Shown here: positions 9,668-18,849 of the stretch, piece after piece
Layout of the letters: each line of letters opens with the position of its first letter
Position numbering within the stretch: position 1 is the stretch's first letter
Assembly (NCBI GenBank): GCA_012934845.2
Contig: WNNJ02002338.1
Location: 186,001-250,000, forward strand
DNA length: 64,000 nt
Reading direction: 5' to 3'
Origin: Pomphorhynchus laevis
Taxonomy: Eukaryota > Acanthocephala > Palaeacanthocephala > Echinorhynchida > Pomphorhynchidae
Notes under the pieces: generated by a model
What the model was told of the DNA's origin: nothing
The model's input: only the letters and a program-made list of their open reading frames with translations
Databases searched by the model: none
Made by a program: the position numbers and the translations under genes

Positions 9668-12628
9668 ATGCGTAAGAAATTTTCAAGTAGTTCGGTGGCG
9701 ACCATCAGTAGTACGTTGGACCCCGCTTCTCCCAAATTAGAGTATGGGTTTTATTCTGATTCCAATTTTGATGATTTAATTGATTTTTCTGAGGTATATG
9801 ATAAAACTAGCAAAACCTTTACGTCATCAGAGACTCCGCTTCATATTGATTACTCAAACGTTAGAAGTCTTCGATCTCAATTTCCTTTCTTGCTCGGCCA
9901 TATTGCTGATAATCTTTATGATATATTCTGTATTTCAGAATCTTGGTTACATTGTGGCATCTCTGATAATCTGATTAATGTTGTAGGTTATAAGTTAATA
10001 AGTGCGGATCGCTTTCCTGGTATGCGAGGTGGAGGAGTTGTAGCATTCGTTCGACACGATCTCTCAACATCAAACATATCATATCTTTGAGATTCCGAGT
10101 GGTCATATGAGTGTCTGTCTTTTACTGTTAATCATCATTTGTTAAAATTAAATGTTTGTGTTGTTTATAGATCTCCAGCTTTCGCTTTGATAACAGATCG
10201 GCTTAAGGATTATTTATCTAATTTTTGTTCATCCCAACGATTTGTCCTTTTAGGTGACTTCAACCTTCCGAATGTAGATTGGAATATGAATGGGTATCAA
10301 CCCTGCTCAGGCGTATCAAAACAATTTCGTGATTTATTTATTGCTGACCTACTTTTAGTGCAACATTGTAGACAACCAACTCATGTCAACGGTGCTACTC
10401 TAGATCTTGTGTTTACAAGATGTACTGGAGATATCGACAGTATTGCGTATTATCCTCCTCTTAGTAACAGTGATCACTGTGTTCTCTCCGTTAAATTAGT
10501 GTCCAAGACGGTTGTAGGTCAAAATTGGGTTATCCAAAACGAAATTGGACTCGGGTGGATACCCAACATCTCTTAGCTAATTTCTATAACATTTTGTATC
10601 GTAGTTATAGGGCTACTACTGTTTCAGATCTGCTGACCATTCTTTATGACGTTTTCTTAAATTTGTCAGATAAGTTCGCTCCGAAAAGGAGAACTTTCAT
10701 TAAGTCCACTCGCCCTCAGTGGTTTGATCATGAACTTCGTGCAGTGTTGAAACTGCGCAATGCCCTGTGGGCTACTACTCAAACCCATCCTGAAAACTTA
10801 GATAGGTATCGGTACGTGCGCAACCTTTGCAATAAATTGAAAATACATAAGCGAATAGCATTTGAAGATGGTATCGCAAATTGCATCGGAAATCAACCAA
10901 AGCGTTTTTGGTCATATGTAAAAGGTTCAAGGCTACTTCCCTCTAATACAGCATTCATTACTTCAGGTGAATATGTTTATTCTACTGAGTCTGAAATTGC
11001 TGAATGTCTAGCGGACAGCTTCCATTCTCCGTCGACTATTGTTTCGGATATTTAATCTTTAAAATGGTATCCCATTCACAATATTACTCATAATCTCGTT
11101 CAGCCAATCAGTGCATCTGAAGTATTGCACCTAATCACTAGGCTTAACCGATTTGGCTCTCCTGGTCCGGGTGATATTTCACCTTACCTAATTAATGCGG
11201 TTGAACCTGCCGTAAGTAGTGTTTTAGCTCATATATTTTTATTTAGCCTGATCAATTCGTGGATTCCTGCAATATAGAAGTCTTCTATTGTTGTGCCAAT
11301 CCCTAAAAAACAGCCAGCAACTGCTTGTTTAGATTTTCGCCCTATCAGTTTGACCAGTGTTCTCTCTCTAAATTACTAGAACGAGTTATTGCCAAAAGGC
11401 TATCGAGCATCTAAATTTTAACAGCATTCTTACTGACTCTCAACACGGATTCAGACAAGGCCATTCATGTCTATCTAACTTGCTTACCGCGAGAGAGAGT
11501 TGGATGGAAGTACTAAGCTCAAGACTTTGTCTCGACGTCGTATTTCTAGATTTTTTGAAAGCCTTTGATCGTGTTCCACATAAAGGTATTGTGTCACTCT
11601 TAATTCACTACGGCGTCCCTTGTGTAATCTGCTCTTGGATTGAAAATTTTCTTTCATTGCGTACGTTTAAGGTAAGAGTTGGTGAGTTTTTATCTGCAGA
11701 AAGAAGTATGTCTACAGGTGTCCCTCAGGGTTATGCATTAGGTCATCTATTATTCATCACTTTCCTTAACGATTTACTCTTACGTATTGAGAACTCTCAC
11801 TTGGCATTCGCTGATGATCTTAAAATTTGGACTGCTATACGAGATATTGATGACTGTAATTCTTTACAGGCAGACTTGGATCGCGTTCATGATTGGTGCC
11901 GCTCTACTGGATTACATCTTAACGTTGATAAGTGTATACTTATGAGGATGGGTAAAAAATCCAGTAATTTTACATATCATATCGGAGATGTTCTTCTCAC
12001 TGAAGTATCACATCATAGGGATTTATGAATTATCGTGCAGGCATCATTAAAAACTAAACTTAATAGTGAAAGAGCAATAAAAAGCGCTACTCGTGCTCTA
12101 TATATTGTAAAGAACTCATTCCTTAAGATTACCACGAATGTCTTTAGAAATTTGTTTAACACGTTGGTTCGTCCGCATTTAGAGTATGCAATTCAGGCTT
12201 CTTTCCCGGTCACCAAACAAGAAAGGACAGATATTGAGTCAGTCCTAAGGCGATGTTCTCGTTTATGTTCGAATGCGAGAGTGGATTACGCATCTCGATT
12301 GGATATTCTAAGAATTCAACTGATGTCATCACGATTTTTGTTTCTTGACTTAATAGGAATGTATGCACTTGTACACCGGTTGGACGGTTATCCGAGTGGT
12401 TCGATCACATTACGTTAATCGATTTTGAGAGGTCACAGCAAAACTGTCTATAAAACAAGGCATGGTAGGTATCCAAAGTGTTGGAGACTGTCGCACAGGG
12501 TACTTAATATTTGGAATTCTCTGCCTGAGGAAATCGCTTCCGCCCGGAGTCTGCATTTGTTCAAAAAATTATTAAAGACATGGATCATCAAGAAGACGAG
12601 AAACGAGTCATGGACATATTTGCAGTGA
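9668..12628 (+). pseudogene. CR1-B ORF2, AP endonuclease and reverse transcriptase
   Basis: Endonuclease landmarks are YSNVRSLRSQ, ISESWLHCGISD, VYRSP, LGDFNLPNVDW and SNSDHC (~9850-10,480). The linker 10,525-11,055 follows in a shifted frame, with PQWFDHELRAVLKLRNALW. RT landmarks (11,150-12,050) are GSPGPGDISPYL, FRPISLT, QHGFRQGHS, DFLKAFDRVPHKG, TGVPQGYALG and FADDLKIW; here phenylalanine replaces tyrosine in the usual YADD. The thumb and C-terminus end RVLNIWNSLPEEIASA and a stop at 12,628. Breaks include stops near 10,088, 11,055, 11,276 and 12,028. It would have nicked target DNA with the EN domain and primed cDNA synthesis there. Confidence 0.8.
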
Positions 12629-12765
12629 TTTTTATTTTTTTTTTGCTTGTTGACTTCTTTTTCTTCATTTCTTATTTTTTAGTTTTATCATTTTTTAAAC
12701 TGTGATCAGGCAAAATAGCCTTATGGCTAAGCCTTGTAAGAATACTAATAATAATACGCTGACCA

Positions 12766-12952
12766 CAATATTTTTTTATTTTACGTTTGAAATTTGTTGA
12801 AAAATTCTGACTGACAAATTTGACTTCTCCGCTTGGGAATCATCTAGCACTCGAAGTTAAGAGATGTATCTACTCAAATGTGTCTCTACTAGACCGAGGA
12901 GCTCGTAACAAAGCTGAAGACGCACTAACTAGTTTAAGATATACCCTTCTCT
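12766..12952. other. Unassigned spacer with a possible short coding remnant
   Basis: Begins with A/T runs after the CR1 tail. Around 12,810-12,950 one + frame reads without stops for about 45 codons and has non-AT-biased codon content, but I recognise no domain. It may be a remnant of another element, and it sits directly left of a probable LTR. Confidence 0.3.
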
Positions 12953-13097
12953 TGATTGTATCACAATTTATTAGACAATTAAATTATTAGATACTTCGTT
13001 GTTTGTGATAAGCCAACAGGTGAATTATTAGACAATCTATAATAAAATAACAATTAATAAGTTAGTCAGTTAATCTGTATTGAATGTACAACAATCA
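12953..13097 (-). repeat. Probable 3' LTR of the Gypsy fossil
   Basis: This 145-bp segment begins TGATTG and ends CAATCA, a six-base inverted terminal repeat with the TG...CA ends expected of LTRs. On the element strand a purine-rich GGGGA run lies directly upstream, as a polypurine tract should. There is no second LTR to compare with, so the call is provisional. Confidence 0.45.
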
Positions 13098-14450
13098 TCC
13101 CCTTTATAGAAATCCTTCAGATACTGTGGAGGTCTTCGTACTCTTCTTGGTCGTTCGACGTGATCGGTCCTCGTTGACTGTTCGATTAATAACAAGGTGT
13201 CACTACTGGTCGATGTGTTTTGTTCCTCCTCCGGTTCAGATCTGTTTGGCTGATTTACAAGCTTATGAATGGTCAGGGAGTCATGTGGCGGTTGTGATAC
13301 GTAGCACGGCTCCATGATCTCTGGCGTAGCTGGAGCATTGTTTTCAGTACTTTGATTAATACCCTCGTCATCGATCTCGATTTCTGACACAGGCCAAGGA
13401 GCGAAATCTCGTATTGAAACTGTAGATATGTGCCCACTACTAAGTCTGACCACCGCATAACTTTGATTAGATTCCAGGAGTTCAGCGTGAGTTATATGCG
13501 GAATATATTTACCTCCGTCCCTCTGCATACGTCGGACAAGAATTGGTCCTGGTAATAATAATCACAACCTTAATGATTTTCCCGTTGATGACTCTCGGTC
13601 GTATGCAAACAGTCGCTTGTGATGAATTGAGTTAGTAGCAGTGCATAGTAGAGTTCGGAGTGAATTGAGAACTTCTGGTAGCACAGACTCCCATGATCCG
13701 ATGGGCAACTTAGCATCAATCGTGGCCAACTGTACTGCACGCCAAATGGATCCATTTAAACGTTCACACTGTCCATTGCCTCTGGGATTGAATGTTGATG
13801 TATTGATTGCCGCAATATTTGATGTAGATGTAAACTGCTTGAATTCCCGCGACATAAACGCACTTCTCCGGTCGGAATGGATCGACTTCGAGATAAACGT
13901 CCCAACAGATAATGACGCCATTCCCGGATCGATTCAATGATAGCTAAAGATTCTAAGTCGATTGCCGGATGTCGTTTCTCTGCTTTAGATAGTACGCGTG
14001 AAAAGAACGCGAATGGTCGACCACGTTGACAGAGTGTTGCAGAAATTGCAATTTTCGACGTATCCGTCTCGACTTCGAACGGCAGTTCTTCGGTTTTGTA
14101 TGCATGAGCCACTTTCAAGAATGTTGAAGATTGCAGTCGTGTTTTTGTCGATCTTTACCCACAACTATTACATCGTCTAAATACGTAAACACTCCTTGTA
14201 CATGTTCGTGTTGTATTAAAGAATTAATCACTCGTTGGAAGACGGCTACTCCATTGGTTAGGCCATAGGGAATACGTTTACATTGATATAACCCACCTCC
14301 CGCTTCAAACGCCTTGTATTCTCGTTCTGTTTGGAGAATTGGTATTTGGTTGTATGCGTCCTTCATGTCCATACATGTAAATATTTTGAACGTTGACAAC
14401 TTGTCGACCAGATCTAATAAAGCCATCCGTGCCACATGGTTTGACATCCA
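12953..14450 (-). mobile_element. Ty3/Gypsy retrotransposon fossil, partial
   Basis: Read on the minus strand, this holds parts of pol in family order: reverse transcriptase (~14,115-14,447, including YLDDV), RNase H (~13,940-14,118), integrase core and C-terminal tail (~13,070-13,921). A probable 3' LTR lies at 12,953-13,097. gag, protease, the N-terminal part of RT and the 5' LTR are missing, because CR1 sequence abuts at ~14,450. It is a clearly broken, old-looking copy with several breaks. Integrase landmarks such as HSD and NPRGNGQCERLNG resemble those of the better Gypsy copy at 43-47 kb, so the two belong to related lineages. Confidence 0.8.
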
Positions 14451-14451
14451 A

Positions 14452-14620
14452 TGCCTCTTCTCAAAGTGTCGACTCCGACATGCTTTTCGAGTCTATCACT
14501 GCTCTCTCAGACGTGATTTCCGCTCGATCACTCCGTATTTCAGTGATACCAATCTTGCTCATCGTCGGTCTCATCTCCACCTACTACGTACCAACGAAAC
14601 CTTCAACGACAACTAACGAT
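14452..14620 (+). mobile_element. CR1-A fragment, EN-RT linker
   Basis: About 55 codons resemble the linker downstream of the endonuclease in the CR1 at 58.4-59.7 kb, notably RRSHLHLLRTN versus RRSHLILIRTK. It abuts the truncated Gypsy on the left and a CR1 5' UTR on the right, so it is the remnant of a separate copy. No usable ORF. Confidence 0.55.
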
Positions 14621-15120
14621 AACCATCGACAACCATCCGCTTGACAATTATCGACAACCATCGACGACATCTGCTCGCTACTTACAACTAACGCGAACTA
14701 CTTACAACTAACGACTTGCAGACTAACGGAATTTAAACATTCTTGATTATAACTAACTAATTAACATTTTATTATGGCAAAGAGAAAGCTAACTAAACAT
14801 GTCGGCCAGCAACTCAAGTCCGTCAAGGAAGCTTACATCGAAAAGCAAATTGGATGCGACAACAAGAACTGCAATGTTTAAACTCACGTTGCCATTCCTT
14901 TCACTGACGAGAACAACGTTTCAAATCGGAATTTTCTCTGCGGCTTCTGTTGTGCTGCCCTCGTAGGTAAGCTAATGAAGAATGACCACTCAAACGGTGG
15001 AGACGTTCTGAACGCTAACAAAACAGATTTGTGCTCAATAAATAAACTTGATGATATCTCTCAGTCGACTCAGACCGCTGTTATACCTGGGGAACATCAA
15101 CAAACGACTACTGCCTTAGC
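14621..15120 (+). mobile_element. CR1-A 5' UTR and ORF1 N-terminus
   Basis: 14,621-14,773 is a 5' UTR with short tandem words (CGACAACCATCGACGAC, CTACTTACAACTAACG repeated at ~14,688 and ~14,697). The ATG at 14,774 opens ORF1: MAKRKLTKHVGQQ, then a zinc ribbon IGCDNKNCNV ... FLCGFCCAAL. One in-frame TAA sits inside the ribbon (~14,879). The frame fades near 15,100, where a different CR1 segment begins, so only the N-terminal ~100 codons remain. The ribbon matches the ORF1 start of CR1-B and CR1-E. Confidence 0.65.
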
Positions 15121-15455
15121 CTTTCGATTACTGCCTTAGCCTTTTCGCCAATTCTCCAAATTCCATCATCCTACCCCTACAACGAATAATCAACACCGCC
15201 GTTCGAGTGCTCTTTCGTCTCCGTCGCTTCGACCACACATCCACATATTTTGCCCAACTCTCCTGGCCCACCATCCACATCCGCATCAAACTCCGCCTTC
15301 TTCTCGTTACCTTTCGTCTCATCGCTGTCGGCTCCCCATCGTTCATCAACCTTCCTTTCTTAGACGATACTCGCCCCACCTCGCTATCGCTTCGTTCCTG
15401 TCATACCCTCTTACTCCATGTTCCTAATTACTCCAACAACTACGGTCTCCGATAA
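15121..15455 (+). mobile_element. CR1-A internal RT C-terminal fragment
   Basis: Encodes LFRLRRFDHTSTYFAQLSWP ... LHVPNYSNNYGLR, the C-terminal part of the CR1-A reverse transcriptase, and is nearly identical over its right half to 8091-8270. It stops abruptly before the end of the ORF and carries no 3' UTR. The junction at ~15,455 is with an oppositely oriented CR1 5' half, so this is a rearranged piece rather than a simple 5'-truncated insertion. Confidence 0.7.
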
Positions 15456-17000
15456 AAAATAAGGCTGTAGGAGCTGATAAACCAGGACGGTATACAATGG
15501 CGAGATCTAGAGTGATCGGGTTAGAATAACGACAAGTGAGCAATTCAAAAGAGCAAGGACTGAAATGGGTATTGATTTTGCGAAGAGACGCTGGGTGACG
15601 CGCGAATGCGACGATGCCGCCATGATTAGAGGATTTAGAAGGGCATGAGCTGAGGGGGCGGGCGGATTCGACTAGGGAGCAACCGGCAGAGAGCAGACGG
15701 CGAATGGAAAGGTCGTCGGAATCTGAGTGCCAGGATTCGGTGAGGCAGAAGAGATCGATGGATTGCTTGGTGAATAGGTTGAGGATAAGATCGGATTTAT
15801 TGAGAATAGATCTAGTGTTGAGGAGACCGAGGCGGAAACCGTGTGCTGTGGCGAAAGAGACTAGTGGAGAAGACACATAGGAGAGATGGAGCGCCATCGA
15901 ATTTTTGGACGGGTGTGGACAACTTGAAAATTTCCGTCTATGTTTCGGATGGCGAGTGATGTTTCGCCGTTTTCCTCGCGACGGCGTTTTTCCATGCGGG
16001 CTGAAGAGATTTGAGCGATTTCGGAAGGGGCGCGATCGGGGAAAATTCGAGTGGTTGAAGATGACATGAGTTTGAATCGTTGAGAGAGGACAGAAGACGC
16101 GTGAGAGCGATGCTTGAAAACAATTTTTAGGAGAGGGGGCTGGGAAGGATTAGATTGAGAAGATTTGTTTAGACGGATGAATGCGACAGGAGAAATGTCC
16201 TTGAAAAAGGATGGTTTATCCGCAGGAACAATAGACGAGAGGATGGATCTGAAGGCGGAAACATCGTGGTCCAGACGTGCTTGTGGAGATAAGAAGTTAG
16301 AAGGCGTGATATTAGTAACAATGACGCAACGATCGCGAGAAGCAAAGCGCTTCCGTAAAGGAGGACGACTGACGTGAGTAGGTGAGATCACGATAGAAGA
16401 GCTGGCAGTTGATGATTTGGAGGGATTTGGTTTGACGACGGGAGACAGAGGATAATGATAATAAAGAGGGTGGCAAGCGATGTGAGGAAAGGTTATGAGT
16501 GGAAGGATAGTGGAGGTTGGTGGAGGTGATTTTGATTGATGGATGCAAGTTATTGAGAAACGAGACAGGAAGGACGGGACGTGGGGTGTCGGGGAGTGAA
16601 AATACATTAGTTGTAACAATTTGCGGCTCCGTCACTGTCTCGGTAGATTTATCATAAACTTGACAAAATCCATCTTGCTGCGATACAATTTGCGGCTACT
16701 TTACGGTCTCAGTAGATTTATCAGAAATTTGAGAAATTCGATCATGCTGCGTTGCCATTTCCAATTGCTCTAAGCGTTTTTTTAACAAGTTGATTTGTTT
16801 CGCCGCACAGAATCTGCAGTAGAACGGTGGCCCGCCGCAAGTTTCCTGACCCAAAGCACAATTATGTGTTACTGATGTCCAGATTTGACAGCCGCTAGTG
16901 GAGCATTCCACTTGTATGTTCTCGAGCTTGCCGGTTTTATCGGTATCAACAGAGACTGCTCGCTTGGCTTTTGGTAGATTTTTCTTCTTGGCTCCCATTA
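15456..17000 (-). mobile_element. CR1-A 5' half on the minus strand
   Basis: Read right to left: the ORF1 zinc ribbon (16,998-16,696; MGAKKKNLPK, VECSTSGCQIW, FYCRFCAAKQI), the ORF1 middle and C-terminus (16,635-15,861, with one frame change near 16,600), then the start of the ORF2 endonuclease (ATG 15,897; LGLLNTRSILNKSD, LTESWHSDSDD, GGIVAFARHP, VYRPG) until the break at ~15,460. The copy lacks the rest of ORF2. ORF1 and ORF2 overlap by 37 nt, exactly as in the CR1 at 58.35 kb. Confidence 0.8.
15861..16635 (-). pseudogene. CR1-A ORF1 middle and C-terminal region (minus copy)
   Basis: A Pro/Ser-rich linker is followed by a conserved block with RFASRDRCVIVTNI, then LDHDVSAFRSIL and a C-terminus ending VVHTRPKIRWRSISPMCLLH. 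The paired + strand homologue at 57.4-58.4 kb has the same block (FPSRDRCIIISN ... LHTRPKIRWRPISPPCLLR). The block is probably the RNA-binding or multimerising part of ORF1, but I do not recognise a named fold. The stop at 15,861 lies 37 nt inside ORF2. A one-base shift near 16,600 separates it from the zinc ribbon at 16,696-16,998. Confidence 0.7.
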
Positions 17001-17918
17001 ACTGTAGGTTGCGATAGTTTACAATTTTTAAAACTGCGCTCCTTGTTGTGTGTTTAAGCTGTTTAAATTTTTTGTTTGTGTATTTATGCTGTTAAAATTT
17101 TTCGTTGAGCGGAGCGAGTCGATCTGAATCTGATTATAATTTGTGTATTTACTTTAGATCTCAAACTTTTTAAAGGTAAAACTTTTCTAAAATGTATGTT
17201 TATAAGAACATATATGTTGCTTATACCCATAGGAGGGGTTTGCTAATTTTGGTACAGTCTGATTGCGAGTACCGTTAATCTGCTGACTTGCTAAGCATTT
17301 TTTCGTTTCTGCCTTCTTTGTCCTTGTCATCGATTGTTGTGTCCATTCGCTTCGCTCGTTGTAATCGAATAATTGTGTGTTTAAGCTTTGTGTTCGTTGG
17401 GCTTGCTTGTAAGTAGTTATGTGTATTTAAGCTTGTAAAAGTAGTGTGTGTTTAAGTTTATATCTTTGAATGGTTCTTTTAATCGAGTAATCAAGGTCGT
17501 CTTTGTAATTAGTGTAATCACTTAATCGATACTGATTGTTCTGTGTGTTTAATTGATTGTATGTAGTTAATTATCAAAATAGTTTGAATATATTTAGTCT
17601 TATACAATTTAGGAGAAACCATATGTACTTTTAGCTTTGATGGCTACTAATCCAGATGTATTTACTGATCCAAACTTGGGCTCGCCAGGTTGATGAACGA
17701 GTTACTGATCAATAATATTTTAATATTTAAAATAAACAAAACATAATAATCCTAAATCAAAATTAAATAAATAATAAAATAAATTAGAGAGATAAAATAA
17801 GATACAAATATACATACACTGTATGTCAACAAGTATAAATCAATTTCAAAATTTTCATTAAAAAATGGGGAAACGAAGGAAAACGACAAAATCGACTGTG
17901 AATGATAATGGATCCCAG
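17001..17918. other. Non-coding stretch, probably CR1 5' UTR plus spacer
   Basis: No supported frame. It contains repeated words such as GTGTGTTTAAGC and GTGTATTTAAGC, and TTGTAAGTAGTT at 17,407-17,418 (reverse complement of the AACTACTTACAA word found in LINE 5' UTRs). The part next to 17,000 is probably the 5' UTR of the minus-strand CR1; the rest (17,600-17,918) is AT-rich without recognisable content. Confidence 0.5.
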
Positions 17919-17948
17919 CATTATTTAGAGTGTACACTCTAAATAATG
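17919..17948. repeat. Perfect 30-bp palindrome at a CR1 junction
   Basis: CATTATTTAGAGTGT is followed immediately by its exact reverse complement, with no spacer. It lies at the left border of the minus-strand CR1 fragment starting at ~17,945. It is one of four fold-back structures found at or inside LINE sequence in this window. Confidence 0.9.
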
Positions 17949-18240
17949 TACTCTTTGTCGTTGTACACTTTTATGCATGCGATTTCTGTGGAGTGATTAG
18001 AGCTGAAAGCGGATTGGAAAGGAGGGTACAGATTGGATGAGGAGAGATAAGCGTTGATTTGTATTAAGATTAGGCATTCTAATTGCTTAGAAAGAGTATG
18101 GAGTAGTGAAATGGGGCGATAGCTAGAAGGAAGGGAGGGGTCGAGCGATTGTTTCTTAAGGAGGGGACGAACGATTGCGGATTTCCAGTGTGAAGGGAAG
18201 ATACGACTGCGGATGGAGTCGCCTACTTGGTCACAATTAT
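17945..18240 (-). mobile_element. CR1-A RT fragment (minus strand)
   Basis: Encodes the start of the RT domain: RIFPSHWKSAIVRPLLKKQS, LPSSYRPISLLHTLSK, YPPFQSAF, TEIACIKVYND. It aligns with 59,840-60,110 of the + strand CR1. Both ends are abrupt: the left border is a palindrome and the right border joins another CR1 piece in opposite orientation. Confidence 0.75.
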
Positions 18241-18500
18241 ATGCTGAAGAGACGACGATTCTGCAATAAACGAATATCAACAATCCATGATAGAATTGCA
18301 CCTATCTGGAATGGTCTACCTGCTGTGACGATAAATGGTAACCTGGGGAGTTTTAAACGACAATTGCGAAATTAACACAGGATGCGTTGTCGTCATGCCT
18401 GAATTACACATTATTTCGTTTATTTATTTAATTGTTTTCTTCTGTTTTCCCTTGTGAACCAACATGCTCGAGCTGTTCAAGCTCTTTTTGTTGTCGAAAA
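18241..18500 (+). mobile_element. CR1-type 3' end fragment, divergent subfamily
   Basis: The frame reads RRFCNKRISTIHDRIAPIWN and ends GNLGSFKRQLRN with a stop at ~18,375. This matches the last residues of CR1 RTs (W-N-x-LP ... F-K-x-x-L/L-R). The 3' UTR contains a hairpin-like GAGCT-GTTCA-AGCTC (~18,469-18,483), as seen before the tails of the other CR1 subfamilies. It is severely 5' truncated. Confidence 0.6.
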
Positions 18501-18534
18501 TAATTTTTTTAATGGAAAAATTTATTTTACTAAA

Positions 18535-18785
18535 ACATACAGTCGAGGTTACCCGAAAGTGTGCCCAAAAAAAAGGTAGTTTAATAATAATTTTTTAGGT
18601 CTAATTTCAGACACCAGGCGTTTGCTTTTGTTAGCGCTACACCTATACGTTGTTGCAGCGAACATACATTTTTGCCATAGGAGGATAAATCGCTCACTGA
18701 TGCGAGAGTTGCTAGTCTCTTGATGAAAGCACTTGCCTTCTTTGCTAGTCCGCCTAAGGTGGAAATTACGAACGGAATAAAGGTT
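18535..18785 (-). mobile_element. RLE-type LINE C-terminal fragment Q (minus strand)
   Basis: On the minus strand it reads IPFVISTLGGLAKKASAFIK, then RLATLASVSD and ALTKANAWCLKL, matching the final ~65 residues of CXC-RLE proteins (IP-x3-ST-x-GG ... I-x-L). Its 3' UTR shares TGTATGTTTTA and AAATAAATTTTT words with copy L (50.85 kb) rather than the GGCCCATTT motif, so there is a second 3'-end subtype. The upstream side is cut off at a fold-back palindrome (18,765-18,804). Confidence 0.6.
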
Positions 18786-18804
18786 CCTTTATTCCGTTCG
18801 TAAT
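18765..18804. repeat. Fold-back palindrome at the edge of fragment Q
   Basis: Arms ATTACGAACGGAATAAAGG (18,765-18,783) and its exact reverse complement (18,786-18,804) flank a 2-nt loop. One arm is coding sequence of fragment Q; the other is its mirror, so the truncation edge of the fragment was copied back on itself. Confidence 0.9.
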
Positions 18805-18849
18805 ATTACTATTTTATTGTCGAAAATATTTTTTTAATAATAATTTATT

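Larger units (their letters stand above)
8500..12765 (+). mobile_element. Near full-length CR1/Jockey-type LINE, subfamily B
   Basis: A two-ORF LINE: ORF1 8586-~9667 (zinc-ribbon protein) and ORF2 9668-12,628 (AP endonuclease plus RT). The 5' UTR (8500-8585) contains AACTACTTACAA at 8528-8539. The 3' UTR (12,629-12,765) has nested hairpin-like segments (GGC-AAAATA-GCC and GGCT...AGCC) just before a TAA-type tail. It carries several in-frame stops and frameshifts and a 43-bp fold-back palindrome near the end of ORF1. No target duplication could be recognised. Confidence 0.8.

Noticed and set aside
13084-14644. Plus-strand frames opposite the Gypsy fossil at 13-14.6 kb
   Set aside because: They are antisense shadows of pol segments; only the CR1 remnant at 14,452-14,620 has support.
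15121-17000. Twin-priming inversion of a single CR1 insertion
   Set aside because: Twin priming leaves the inverted 5' part upstream of a 3' part with its tail; here the 3'-type piece lacks its UTR and the order is wrong.
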